DNA of 64,000 nucleotides from Ligustrum vulgare (lineage: Eukaryota > Streptophyta > Magnoliopsida > Lamiales > Oleaceae). Location of the stretch: positions 18,980,692 to 19,044,691 of the forward strand of contig OY743179.1 in NCBI GenBank assembly GCA_963555705.1. The letters run 5' to 3'. The notes beneath the pieces were generated by a model. The model did not search any database, was not told where the DNA came from, and saw nothing but the letters and a program-made list of their open reading frames with translations. Every line of letters begins with the position of its first letter. Position 1 is the first letter of the stretch. The translations under genes and the position numbers were made by a program. Of this stretch, positions 21,800 to 32,990 are shown piece by piece.

Positions 21800-24798
21800 C
21801 TAATGGTGATGATCTTGCACATAACGTAGACCACAATATTTGCATACAGCCGGCTCATCCAAGTCAAGACATATGAACTCAATTGGATGGCCGAGTGCAG
21901 GATCGTTGTCTGCACTCAAAACAAGGAAAAAGAAATATAAGAAAACATAGGAAGTATAACAAAAGGATGTCTATGACAATAACATAGAGATGTTAGGCAA
22001 GCTAACCTCCTTCACAAGCAACAATCCGACCTTCAACTTTGATGGGTGGAACTTCATTGATTAGTTCCATTGGAGATCTTTTGCTTGTATCCTAACAGAG
22101 TGGTACACGAAAACCATAATAGTATGCAACTCAAGTAACAACAGTTATTGCAAAGCAGGAAGAGTAATAGTTGAAGCTATAACCAAATGCCCAAAATGAA
22201 TCATCAAATTTTCTGAAAACTATATGCATAAAAGCCTCACAAGCAGTGAACTTGAAAGTGTGCACAATGACATTCCCTAAATCTGATAAAGAAAATACTG
22301 AGCTGTCCCAAATAATTGCTAAAATGTGTGTCTTGTTTCCGAAGCCTCATAAAATCCATGTAAAGAAAGAGCAATATATACACTTGGAGTACTGTGATTC
22401 CTATTCACTGACTAGTATACAGCAGTGTTCTAAAATGCGTAATGCGTTGCGATGCGTCGAGGTCGAGAATCAAGAATCACAAGTTTAGACGTGTCAATGC
22501 GAAGAATAAGCGTCATAATGCGTTTCGTATTTTTAATATTATTTTAATTATTTGAAGACATTAAATATATTTTTATATAAAAAAAATAGATTTTTACCCT
22601 TAAAAAAAAAACGCGGATTAGGCGTGCGCCTAGGCGGTAAAAAAAAATCGTTGACCGCATTTTTACGCACATACCAGTTATTCGACGCGTTTTGGTCACG
22701 CATCGCGCCTAGGCGGCGCATTTTCGCGCATTTTAAAACACTGGTATACAGGGCAAACATATAATTATAAATTAGACAAGATGAGTCAGAAAGTTATCTT
22801 CCTTTATTTGCTTAAATAATGGCTTAATGGTTCATATTTGTTGCTCCAACTATGTGTTTTAGATGCTTTAGTTTCCATCCACATAGTAAGCAATAATAAT
22901 CAAGATTTGGCACTCACACAATTGGCTTAGGATTCAAATACAGAGTTAAAAAGATCTAAATAGAGGCAAATTTCCAGTAGTGTGCATTGGAATAACCAAC
23001 GGATCTTCATAGCCCATTTGAAAAGAGTCTGATCTCTCTCTCTCTCTCTTTTTTTTTTTTTTTTCAAAATAAGAAAGAAAAAAAAAAGAAATTCTAACAA
23101 TAGATAATAAAAACTAAGTTGGTTAACTACATTTTTTTTTCTCCAATAACTGAAAAGATAAAATAATAGTATTGATACATTACAAAATCCTTTAGCTTGC
23201 TAGTTTTCGGCTCTATAGTATGGCAATGATGCTTTCAAATTGTCTTTAGGAACCCCAAATGAAGCTCTAGTAGTAGGTAACTTCATTGAGGAAGGAAAAA
23301 TTAAGTGATAATGCAACACCTAAGCGAGGACACAAGGTGGTTAGGCCCGTATTCCTTGAAAGTAGGACCAAACTGATTCTCATAGGGAATTGTGAAAATA
23401 TAACCATTGGTTCTATGGGAAAAAGCGAAACCCCAGTCCAGTTCTATTGAATGGAATACAGGTCAAGCATATCATTATAGATAGACGACATGAATCAGAA
23501 AGTTATCGTCCTTTATCTGCCTATATAATGGCTTAATGTTTCACATGAGTTGCTCCAACTAAATGTTTAAGATGCTGCAGTTGTCGACTTGTCGTCCATG
23601 GAGTAAGCAGTCATATAGAGTTTCCACTCACACAATTGGCTTAGGATTCTAATATGGAATTAAATAGTCCAAAGAGAAAAATACTTCCAGTGCATGCACG
23701 AAACTAACCAGCAGATTTTCATAGCATATTGTAATAATCATCTGCTCTCTATAACACAATAAAGTCTTAACTAGTCCAATAAAAAAATATGCTTTCTAAT
23801 TTGTTTCTCCAATTCTTGGAAAAAACAGAACAATTTTACATTTTCACAAATACATTAGCTTGCTAATATTCAGCTCTATAGTAGATCGGACATGCTTGCA
23901 ATTTTCCTTTCTCAAACCTAAATAAGGCTTTCTTGGTGCTTACAGATTCTAAGACAAAAGGACGGAATAAATGATAAGCAACACCACAACTAATTTATCA
24001 CTAGTAAAGTCGTCTATCTAAGACACATTATAAAGGTTCACAGGATAAGCTCACTAAATTGGTGTGATCTATTAACAAATACTAACAATTTCACAACATC
24101 ATTTATCATCCAACATTTCTTCTTACACTCCTACATATGGACAATATGATATGTGATATTTGACCCAGATTGATCAAAAGAAGAACCTTAAAAGCTTTTA
24201 TCTAGCTTCTTTTTATAAATAATAATTCCTGTACATGTCCTCTATGGCTATGGTGAAAGTGGATTTGAAATAAGAAAAATAAAGATGACTTTCATTTTAG
24301 CAATTAAGATGACGTTTAAATCCAATATTTAACTTCTTTAATAGAAAAAATTCAAAATTCAGAAAATGAGATATATGAAGGGGAGGAATATCATGACAAA
24401 TAAATTGCTCAATCACCGTCCCTTCCCCTTGAATACAACAAATAAATAAATGAAATGAGCAAAAGATAAATTACAGATCTCTAATCCTGACATACCAATT
24501 TGCAATAAATAACATCCGGCAGAAGATCAGATACCGAGGTCAAACTAAAAAAAAAAAGATACTTATTATTCCGAAATTATACGAACTTGAAATTGAATAT
24601 TTACCTACCTGCGTATATACATAGAGGGAGAGAGATTACCTGCATCCATTTGGCGGTGTGGGAGGTGACAACCTCGCTGCTAACAGCGTCGCTGAGGCAT
24701 CGAGAGCTGGAAGGAAGATTGGAAGATCTTTGGGTTATTAGGGATTTCATGAAGTTTGTCGCCATCGCTATGCCCGGTCTTTTCCCGAACATCGCCAT
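21800..24798 (-). CDS. NDUFS6: NADH dehydrogenase [ubiquinone] iron-sulfur protein 6 (complex I 13-kDa subunit)
   Basis: Three exons with GT-AG introns and consistent phase: 24640-24765 (or from ATG 24798), 22007-22091 and 21800-21909. The product has 106 residues counted from the second candidate ATG at 24765 (MATNFMKSLI), which matches the family's usual start; the in-frame ATG at 24798 would add 11 residues. The N-terminus is a Ser/Arg-rich mitochondrial presequence, followed by the conserved HTAKWMQ. The C-terminal zinc-binding domain has Cys68, His78, Cys93 and Cys96 (ACEG, LGHPIEF, CKYCGLRY) and ends VQDHHH. The protein is an accessory subunit at the junction of the matrix arm and membrane arm of complex I, needed for assembly. 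Intron 1 is about 2.55 kb and carries a hAT MITE and a segmental duplication. All recognised residues are intact. Confidence 0.93.
22423..22743. mobile_element. hAT-type MITE in intron 1 of the NDUFS6 gene
   Basis: The terminal inverted repeats CAGTGTTCTAAAATGCG and CGCATTTTAAAACACTG bound 321 bp, flanked by an exact 8-bp target duplication GTATACAG (22415-22422 and 22744-22751). The ends and 8-bp duplication indicate hAT. It has no transposase; ORFs inside are palindrome artefacts. Confidence 0.92.
22744..24010. repeat. Diverged tandem segmental duplication inside intron 1
   Basis: Copy 1 (about 22744-23440) and copy 2 (about 23455-24010) share ordered blocks: GAGTCAGAAAGTTATC/GAATCAGAAAGTTATC, TAATGGCTTAATG, GTTGCTCCAACTA, CACACAATTGGCTTAGGATT, TTAGCTTGCTA and CAGCTCTATAGTA. 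They have diverged by indels and by a CT/poly(T) tract at about 23033-23064 in copy 1. Confidence 0.75.
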
Positions 24799-24904
24799 TG
24801 TTATCAGTCCACCCCTAGAGAGAGAAATTCTATGAATTCAGAAAAGAAATTTGACAAAAATGTTTGGCACTTTATAATATTCTGTTTTTTAATTTTTTAA
24901 ATTA

Positions 24905-25008
24905 CAATAGAAACCCCCAAACCTCCTTCGTGATTTGTGAAGCTCGAACCCAAGACTTAAGCTTGGACTACTTGGTAAAGGGAGTGCCCTAGTGGCCCAC
25001 TTGGCTTA
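24905..25008 (-). mobile_element. Candidate tRNA-derived SINE
   Basis: The minus strand has a pol III A-box-like AGCCAAGTGG (24997-25006) and a B-box-like GGTTCGAGCTT (24940-24950). It then has a GGTTTGGGGG tail shared with the SINE at 27781. Target duplications were not resolved. It lies just upstream of the NDUFS6 start. Confidence 0.55.
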
Positions 25009-25194
25009 TTAATTTTTTTTGTTTATAAATAAAAAATGATGTAATATTTTTTACGTAAAATATGTGGTTGAAAAATAAGTTTAGAAAATGAGTAATTTAA
25101 GAAGACATTTTTAATTGACATTGTGACATTCCAATGTATTTGTATCATATCGCAATGTCATTTAAAAATATCAATTAAAAATGTCCCCTAGAAT

Positions 25195-25914
25195 TAGAGG
25201 TGTCAAGACGGACGGGCCGACCAGACCCATGAAAATCGACCGCGAGCCGACCCGTGACTCGTGCGGGCGGTTCACGGGTCAATAAGTTATGAACCGCAGG
25301 TTTTGCGGGTCAAACATTCACGGACCGCGGATAACCCGCTGGCCCGTAAAAAAAATAAAAATAAAAATAAATTGTTTTATTAAATATGGTAACATTGAAA
25401 ATCTCTCTTCTTGTAGAAACTCTAATACAACTTTTAAAGTAAAATCTTATTTTTTTTCTCCCAAATAGCTAAAAAAGTATTGTTTTTTGATAATATTAAT
25501 TAGAAATACATTTATCATTTAATTGTTATTTGTTTATGTTTTATTTAAATTTTCAAATTTAGAAGTAATTCATATAGCATAAACTATAATTTTAAATTCT
25601 ATGTAAATATTTTATGGTATAAATATGAATTTATCATTTTAATCATTTTGTATTTAGAAATTTGACAAAAAATTTGCTATAAATATGAAAAAATCTATAT
25701 TTTTATTCATACAAACTAAATCAGAACAAACCGCAATGCGCATGGGCTCAACCCGGATGGACCAGCGGGCGGGCCTAGGTTGTAGTTCAAAATTTGCGGG
25801 TTGACCCGTAACTGACCTGTAACCCGTAGCGGGCGGGCTTTTTTCAAGCGGACCGTTACAGGGCTTTTTATTGGCGGACCGATCCGGCCCGAACCACCCG
25901 GATTGACACCTCTA
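25195..25914. mobile_element. hAT-type non-autonomous element (720 bp)
   Basis: The ends TAGAGGTGTCAA and TTGACACCTCTA are perfect 12-bp inverted repeats, flanked by an exact 8-bp target duplication CCTAGAAT (25187-25194, 25915-25922). The subterminal regions are rich in GGCGGGCC/CGGACC-type repeats of opposite orientation. No transposase ORF. Confidence 0.92.
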
Positions 25915-25945
25915 CCTAGAATTACTCTAAGAAAATGTGTATATG

Positions 25946-27316
25946 GAATTAATTAAATGAGTGCTCACCGAACTTTAGTTATAGTTACTACTTGCTCACC
26001 AAAGATTAAAAGGTTATTCAATGTTCACTGAACTATTTATTAATTTACCCAATCTCACCATAGCAAATTTCCTGGCACATCTGAACAATTTTTTCCACAT
26101 GGCAAACCCAAAAAAATAAAAAAAAAAGTAAGTGGCGTGACACAAAAAAATGTAAATCATATCCACATCATCCAACTTCTTCCTCTCTCCTCTCCACTTA
26201 AGCAAGTTCCTCTCCACCTCCATTAAAGCCACTGTCCACACCACATCTTCATTGAAGTCACTGTCCACATCGCAAGATGCAGAAATGATTAATTAAATTA
26301 TTATAACGAAGTTCACAAGGTGATGCAGATTCTATAAGATCACTGTAGCAACTAAAAATCACTGATCTTGACTATCTATTTTTCTCTTTACATAAATCTC
26401 TTGCATGAGCCCAAATAATATGGACATTTTGAGGATTACAAATTAGTCATTTGGTTTTGTTCGAATTGAGGTTTGTAATACAATCATATCAGTGCAAGAT
26501 CGAAAATCCGAAAATTTTATGGAACCAAGTACCTAGTTTCTTATGAAACCAATTGATAAGATGGCTGTCTAGTCAACCCAATTAGAGTTTTTAAAATCAA
26601 GATTGAAGCTCACAAATTATGTCTAATTGATAACTAACTAGGCAGCTATCTCATCACATGGTTTCATAAGAATCCAAGTACCCGGTTCTATAGAATTTTC
26701 AATCAGAAATCAGTTAAACATACTACAGTAAAAAAATGTCTGGATTATCACTGAATTTGGGGGACCGCTTCTAGATTAGGAAAATACTTGGAATTATTTT
26801 CACTTATAAATCTATCAACTTATTAAATAAGTATACTTCTTTCAAAATAAAAAATCAGGAATTCCCTCCATTGTTGTTTCAAAGAAATGACTAGATATCA
26901 CAGCTCTGGCTTGAATATGAACAACCCATTCTATGATAAGTTGTCCCTATTTCAATATCATTAAGCTATCTCATTTCATTTTTCATCCGTGAGATTTCTC
27001 TGCATCTTATTGGGTGGAAAATGGCTTCAATGGAGGAGGATAGAGGAAGTGCTTCAGTGGAGGTGGAGAGATGAAGGAGTTGGACGATGTGGATATGATT
27101 TACATTTCTTTTGTGCCACGTTGTTGTTGTTGTTGTTGTTGTTGTTATTTTGGTTTGCCATGTGGAAAAAAGATGTCCTGATTTACAAGGAAGTTTGCTA
27201 TGGTGAGCATTGGGTAAATTAATGAATAGTTAAGTGAGCATCGAGTAACCTTTTAATATTCGGGGAGCAAGTAGTAACCATGACTAAAGTTTGGTGAGCA
27301 CTCGTTTAATTAACTT
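25946..27316. mobile_element. Mutator-like element with ~330-bp terminal inverted repeats
   Basis: The left arm (25946 to about 26285) and right arm (about 26990-27316) are long imperfect inverted repeats starting ATTAATTAAATGAGTGCTCACC. The flanks carry an exact 10-bp duplication TGTGTATATG (25936-25945, 27317-27326). Long TIRs with 9-10-bp duplications indicate a MULE-type non-autonomous element. The right arm holds a (TTG)n run at about 27121-27146. The middle (26.3-27.0 kb) has no coding signal. Confidence 0.88.
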
Positions 27317-27329
27317 TGTGTATATGATT

Positions 27330-27764
27330 AAAAGTGATTTGAAAAAATGTGTTGTTTATAAATTTGTTTATAAATATTTTAACAAACATGAGCTCAATTT
27401 ATAAATAACACAATTTCTAAAATAATTTTTTAACTACATGTATTTTTCGATACTACTTTTTTACCAAATATTGAAGTACCTAATGTCTCTTTCTACAGGG
27501 TCGAGAAAGGCTCCTTGAGAATTGTAGTAGGCCTTTTCGGACTAGGTAGAAATTGCTGAGAAAGCACTTCACAAAAAAAGAGAATAAGCTTAATTTTTCA
27601 TCTCCCAGATCTAGAGATCCCGATCTTCAAATGAATCCTCCATCTACGTGGCTGAGCTTGATGGTTCAGAAGGAGCCGAATTTAACTTTAAAAACACACC
27701 AAAAAAAAATGACGACTACCTCTACCGAACATACCATAAGTCAAAATTTAACTTTTAAATGCGC
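27330..27764. other. Intergenic DNA with an AT-rich dispersed repeat
   Basis: Part of this stretch (about 27340-27470, GTTGTTTATAAATTTGTTTATAAA and following) belongs to the same AT-rich family as 33416-33588 and 62740-62885. No gene is supported. Confidence 0.4.
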
Positions 27765-27780
27765 AAAATGTCATTTCCAT

Positions 27781-27883
27781 GAGGCCAAAGGCCCTATCCT
27801 AGTGGAGTGGACAACCCTTATCAAGTCTGAGAACTTGGGTTCGAAGCCTCATGGGGGGTTTGGGGGGAAGTTTGTGAAAAAAA
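27781..27883 (+). mobile_element. tRNA-derived SINE with 16-bp target duplication
   Basis: An A-box TAGTGGAGTGG (27800-27810) and a B-box GGTTCGAAGCC (27838-27848) are followed by a G-rich segment and an A-rich tail. Flanking repeats AAAATGTCATTTCCAT (27765-27780) and AAAATGTCATCTCCAT (27884-27899) differ at one base. The B-box spacing and tail argue for a SINE, not a tRNA gene. Confidence 0.8.
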
Positions 27884-27959
27884 AAAATGTCATCTCCATC
27901 CATTTTCATCCAAATCCCCCCACTAAGTGTAGGGTGTTTTCGTCTTCTCATAAAAAGTA

Positions 27960-28618
27960 AAAAGAGAAAAGAAAGACTAATTAGCACAAAACATCATTAT
28001 CTTTCATTTTTTATAAGTGCGATTTTGTTCTTATTTTGGCATTAAATATGAATAATTGTGAGTGCTTTAAAGTGTGATATTGCTAAATATGTATTTATTT
28101 TAATTTTCTTAGAAAAAACTCGAATTTGGATGCATTCGAAGAAATAACGAAGAAAAATGACCAAAGTTGAGCAAAGATTTTAAATTGTGGACTAACGTGT
28201 AAATTTCCAAAAGATGAAGGACTTGAGATATAATAGTGAAAGGACTTAATTGAAGTGAAAGTGGAAATATGAGGACTAAATTGAAAATTCCAAAAATATG
28301 AAGGGCTAATTGTGCAATTCAATGAGGATCAAGTTGCAAAAAAGAGAGATGCAACTGCGGTGAACTGTGGTTTGCAAACTAGGGTCAGCTATTGGCCTCC
28401 CTGTTTTCCACAGGTAGACCAAAGGTTTTCATCTCCCGTTCCAATTAGATAATTTGGTTTTAACCTCCTTTTTTTTTTTTTTTTTATTAACTTGGATGAG
28501 ACTATTATACGGTTTTAAGTCTTTAATATAATTACGTAAAACTAATTTAAACTTGAGAGAGGAAAATTATATGTAATTGTAAATTCTATCAAATACTATT
28601 TTAGGAAGAAAATTTAGG
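27960..28618. other. Intergenic DNA
   Basis: No gene, RNA or element ends recognised. A poly(T) run lies at about 28470-28486. Confidence 0.4.
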
Positions 28619-28837
28619 ATGAGAAATTGAATATGATAACTATTGTTAAGTCGTGAGTTTCAACGCCTTCATTTTATATATATATATATAATTTGTTAAT
28701 CTACTAAAAAATTAAAACAAATAAATATAGAAACAAATATCATTACTCAATGGAAGGATCAATATTTGGATTTTTCTTATGAAATGAAGGCGTTGAAACT
28801 CATGACTTAACAATAGTTATCATATTCAATTTCTCAT
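28619..28837. repeat. Long inverted repeat (56-bp arms, one mismatch)
   Basis: The arms 28619-28674 and 28782-28837 are reverse complements with a single mismatch. They are separated by a ~107-bp AT-rich loop that starts with a TA run. A second TA run follows the right arm. The sequence could form a very stable hairpin. Confidence 0.9.
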
Positions 28838-28974
28838 ATATATATATATATATATATAATTTTAGTTTAGGGTTGATTAATTGAAACTAATATTCTTTCA
28901 AGATAGTTTTCATTGGAATGATATTCGAACTCTTTCAATCAACTTTATTACTTGTTTGTGATATTACGCACTTG

Positions 28975-29781
28975 TAATAATTTTCACAACAATTTTCATT
29001 GTGCAAAAAGTCGCTACCTTTCAATATTTCACATTTTACCCTTAATTTCACCCTTTGTTAGGTCAAAACATCCGTACCTTTCGCTCTAATTGTGTAGTAC
29101 ATCCATATCTTCCAATATTTAACATTTTCACACTTTATTCCACTTTTTATTGTGCAGAATGTCATTTTCGTCCATTTCTACCCAAATGTTTCATTAAGAA
29201 TGGTATTCTCGTCTTCCAACAAAAAACAGAAGGGAAAAAAAATTGTTCTCCAACACCCCTCTCCCTCCCTCCCCCTCGGCCTCGCTCCTACCTCATCCCA
29301 CCCTATCCTAAAAATTAGAGTAGACGAGTATGTGTTGCAAGAAGTGATTATTGAAATAAATGAATTTTCTGATTTTTGGTTTGGTTTTGGAGTGGAGTGG
29401 AGTTGGAGTTGAAGTGTCGGGGAAAGAACTCTCAATGTTCTTATTCTTTTCTCCGTTTATTTATGTGGGAAGATGAGAATACTCTTCACTTAACAAAGCA
29501 TTTGGATGAAAATTAGACAAAATTGACGTTTTGCACAATAAGGCTCCGTTGGATTTGCAAGAATTTGTCTTGGAAGTTGGAAAATATTTTCATTTTCCAG
29601 ATTTTTGTGTGTTTGATTGCTTTTAGTTATTATGAAAAATATTTTCTATCTTATCTTGATATTTGTGATTTGCCTTGAAAATGAGGAAAATATTTTCTTT
29701 GGGTTTAGTTGAGAATATATTTTTCACCTTGCATGGAAAACACTTTTTGTCTCGTTTGATCCTAATTGTTGTTATTAATTG
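28975..29781. repeat. Left part of a nested repeat cluster
   Basis: About 28975-29540 carries segments (GGATGAAAA, CACTTAACAAAGCATTTGG, TTTTGCACAATAA) that recur at about 31860-32250. About 29551-29781 starts GGCTCCGTTGGATTTGCAAG and finds its inverted partner near 31790-31872 (TTCCCAATCAAACACACC). The hAT element at 29782 is inserted between these halves. Confidence 0.5.
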
Positions 29782-30561
29782 TAGGGGTGGACAAAAAAAT
29801 TGAAATCGAGTAAACCGAACCGAAAAAACCAAAATATTTCGGTTCTTGAAAAAAAAAATTCAAAATCGAAACCGAAATCGAATTTTTTTAAAAAAAATGA
29901 AACTGGTCAGTTCTTAAAATCAAAACCGAAAACTGAAATCAAAACCGATAAAAATATTTTTATTTTTTTATTTTTCATTGAATTATACAACAAAATATAT
30001 TTATGCTCATGCTTTAATGTGTAGACAGTGGGTCAGACGAGTATAAATTTACTCACAATTTTTTCATTTGAGAAATGTTATTTAGATTGTTAGTATTTTA
30101 ATTAGAAATTCATGACTCACAATATTATTTAAGTAGAACCACACTTTAATGTATAGAACTTAGACGGTGTATGAAATATTGTCTGTTTGATACACTATTA
30201 TTATGGAATTTAGTAATTTACTTTTAAGTCATTTCATACACTATTATAGTATTATTATTTTATGAAATTTACTTTTAATGAGATTCAAATGTTCTTACTT
30301 CCTCGACGTGATTTCCTTTTCAAATAAGAATGGTTTTAAAGTAGAAAAAAGATTTTAACTATCAAGATTTTGAGATTCACATTTGTGGTAATACATAATT
30401 TGGACTTTAATTTTAATTGGAAGCTTTATTTAGTTGTATTTACCTTTAATTTTTGCAAACAATTAGATTTTTTTTTGTATTTGTATCAAATTTAATTTTT
30501 TTAATTGGAACCAAACAAAAATCGAAAAATAACCGAAAATCGAATCGAAACCGTTCGGTTC

Positions 30562-31509
30562 TTGTGACGCGATCCCAGTCGGGGAATCTCGTCGAACACG
30601 CGGAATAACGACAATTAAAACCTAGGAAAGATCTAAATCAGATCGACACAAGACAAACACGAAAAATAAGGATAGAACGACGGTAAAACCTTGACCCGAC
30701 AATCACGACGCAATTTATGGCGATGCGGATTGAAGAACCAAGATTGGTGAACGCCACAAGGACTTGTCAATTTCCTTGATAAGTATCGAATTTGGAAACG
30801 CCACAAATATTCTTGCGAATATTTGATAAGTTTGCTGGAAGAACGCCACAAAGATCGGATCTTTGATAAGTTCAAAAACAAGGGAATAACTCAACCTCTC
30901 AATTTTGGAGAATCCTCTCACAAATTTTATTAATCAACTCAAACTTTTCTTCTTTTACAATGATGAAAAGCGTATAAATAAGCAAGAAAACCTAGCATCT
31001 AATTACTCAAAATAGAATTCTAATTATGCTAAAATTCTAAAATAGGAAAACAACCTAAAATAATAAAAGGAAATAAATTAATTGAAAATCCGAAAAATCT
31101 GGAAATCTTGAGTTACGGCCGTGAATAACTAGCTTACGGCCGTAATGAACATTCTGCCTCAAATTCCAATCATGTGTTACGGCCGTGATCAATATGTTAC
31201 GGTCGTAAATGCTTTCAATTTCATTTTTACGGCCGTGAGGAATATCTTACGGCCGTAACAAGCGTTCTGCCTGTTTTTCCCTGAGGAATGTTACGGCCGT
31301 AAGAATGGTGGTTACGGCCGTGAATCACGTGCTGCTTTATTGTTTGATTTCCTGTCTCGGCTCGATCCTTTCCTCTTCTCGGCTCGACCCCAACACGGAA
31401 CTTGCTCCGTTTTGCACGTAGATCACTATCATATTGCCGATGGCTCGACTTCGCCCTTCGATGCCTGGTCTGGATCACATCATCTTGTCTTTGAAGGAAA
31501 GTTTCGATT
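30562..31509. mobile_element. Nested ~0.95-kb insertion of unclear class
   Basis: It interrupts the hAT element between two copies of CGGTTC (TTCGGTTC can be aligned on both sides). It begins TTGTGACGCGATCCC, which resembles the start of a plant LTR, but no matching TG...CA end or second LTR is present. It contains AACGCCACAA repeats (30751, 30799, 30843) and the TTACGGCCGT array. It is probably a retrotransposon fragment. Confidence 0.5.
31113..31321. repeat. Array of eight TTACGGCCGT motifs in four pairs
   Basis: The motifs start at 31113, 31134, 31177, 31197 (TTACGGTCGT), 31227, 31247, 31291 and 31312. Within pairs the offset is 20-21 bp. Pair starts are 64, 50 and 64 bp apart, and the two halves of the array repeat at 114 bp with TTCTGCCT in each. 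The core ACGGCCGT is palindromic. Confidence 0.9.
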
Positions 31510-31554
31510 CGGTTCCTTTAATAACCGAATCGAACAGGTAAACGTCCAGCCCTA

Positions 31555-31610
31555 ATTAATTGACTTATTTCTTTCAAAAATTAACATTATTATTATCAAG
31601 TATGAATGTA

Positions 31611-31651
<41 letters not shown>

Positions 31652-32365
31652 TATTTATTTATTAAAATAGCAAAATTTTGTTTTATTTATCGTGAAAAAT
31701 AATGTCATTCAAACATCAAAACTTGAAGAATTCCACAGTTTATTCAAATAGAAAATTAATTCAAATAAATACTTTCAATTATATTTTCTCCGAAAATAAT
31801 TTTCAGACAAATTAATTCCAGGAAAATATTTTTCTTCCACCCCTTTTCTAACTTCCCAATCAAACACACCTAAATGATGAAATCAAGGGTTAAAATGCTA
31901 AAGAGTGGAATAAATGAACATTTACACAATAAAAGTGAAAGGTAATGAAGTTTTATGTTAATGAAGAATGAAATTAATGTTGAGAAATGTTAAAGATTGG
32001 AAGATAATGAATGACCTTTTGCACAATAAACGTGAAAGATAAGGACCTTTTTTTTTTACTAATTAACCTTGCTTTTCTCTTTTTAATTTTTATGTAAAGA
32101 GGAAAATGCCATTCACTTAATGAGGCATTTGGATGAAATCTATGAAAATTATGTTTTGTGTAATAAAATGTTAAATTGAGGATGAAAATGTCAAAAATAA
32201 AATGTAGGGACATTTTGAAAAATACACATGGAAGGTAAGGATGTTATTCATTACCCAAAATGTTTTAACTCTATCAGATAAAAGACTTTTCATAGTTAGT
32301 TTTCTCAATAATCATTGAACTTCTGTACATGTCACCTACAAAACATTTATTTTACTAATGATACA
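31555..32365. other. Right part of the nested repeat cluster, AT-rich
   Basis: It contains a (TA)n run (about 31613-31646) and the right halves of the elements begun near 29.0 and 29.55 kb. No gene. Confidence 0.45.
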
Positions 32366-32990
32366 AAACGTTAGATAACTTCTAATTGGCGCATTTACTC
32401 CTTAAATGTTTGTCTTTGTGTGTATTGCTTTAGTTTGTCGGAGGCCGTAACGTAAATCGCTTTCTTGAACTTGCATTCTAAGTTTGGAAGTTGGTTAGAA
32501 ACAGCTCGTCACTAATGGATCCCTAACCTTTCATTTTTGGCGTTGCAATCCTTAAACGTTACATTCTTTGGCGCAATAGGTCCCTTTGGATGGTTTCCTT
32601 CCATTTCAAGTTCAAAGAATTAGGAGAAGACTTAAATGCCCTTATACATAATTAGTGCAATTAGTCCATAAACTTTAGATTTAGTGCTTAAGTCTCCAAC
32701 CTTTCAATTTGGTGCAAGTAGTCCCTAAACGTTAGCATTGTTTAGCGCAATAAATTTTTAACCTTTCAATTTTGTGTTTAAGTCTTTAAGCGTTGCATTA
32801 TTTAGCACCACATGTCATTTTACACTGTTTGCCTCTATTCCACCTTTAAAAATCGAATTTTATTTGTATAAAAAATATTAAAATACCTTTATATTAATAA
32901 ATAAATAAATAAGTCTCTGTCTGTCAACTTAAATTTTTTGTTTCTTGCTTTGTCCGAATATGTTCCGTCGTGTCAATTGGGTTTCCAATA
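32365..32990 (+). repeat. Dispersed repeat, copy 1 (inverted relative to ~54890-55265)
   Basis: Blocks such as GGCGTTGCAATCCTTAAACG, TTCTTTGGCGCAA and GGTGCAAGTAGTCCCTAAACG recur in reverse complement at about 54.9-55.3 kb. Internally it repeats a CCTTTCAATTT..GTG..AAGT.. module. No coding content. Confidence 0.65.

Larger units (their letters stand above)
29782..31554. mobile_element. hAT-type element containing a nested insertion
   Basis: The ends TAGGGGTGGAC and GTCCAGCCCTA are near-perfect inverted repeats, flanked by an exact 8-bp duplication ATTAATTG (29774-29781, 31555-31562). The subterminal DNA is a series of AACCGAA/TTCGGTT motifs. Without the nested insertion (30562-31509) the element is about 0.8 kb and has no transposase. 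Confidence 0.88.

Noticed and set aside
22548..22764. Mirror ORFs on both strands in the NDUFS6 intron
   Set aside because: Both lie inside the hAT MITE; the symmetry comes from its inverted repeats.
27100..27170. Leucine-rich ORF around a (TTG)n run
   Set aside because: Microsatellite translation within the Mutator-like terminal repeat.
27800..27848. Possible tRNA gene from box A/B matches
   Set aside because: No cloverleaf or anticodon arm could be drawn; flanking duplication and A-tail show a SINE.
29055..29412. Overlapping ORFs with Pro/Ser-rich ends
   Set aside because: AT-rich repeat sequence shared with 31.86-32.25 kb; no family match and no splice support.
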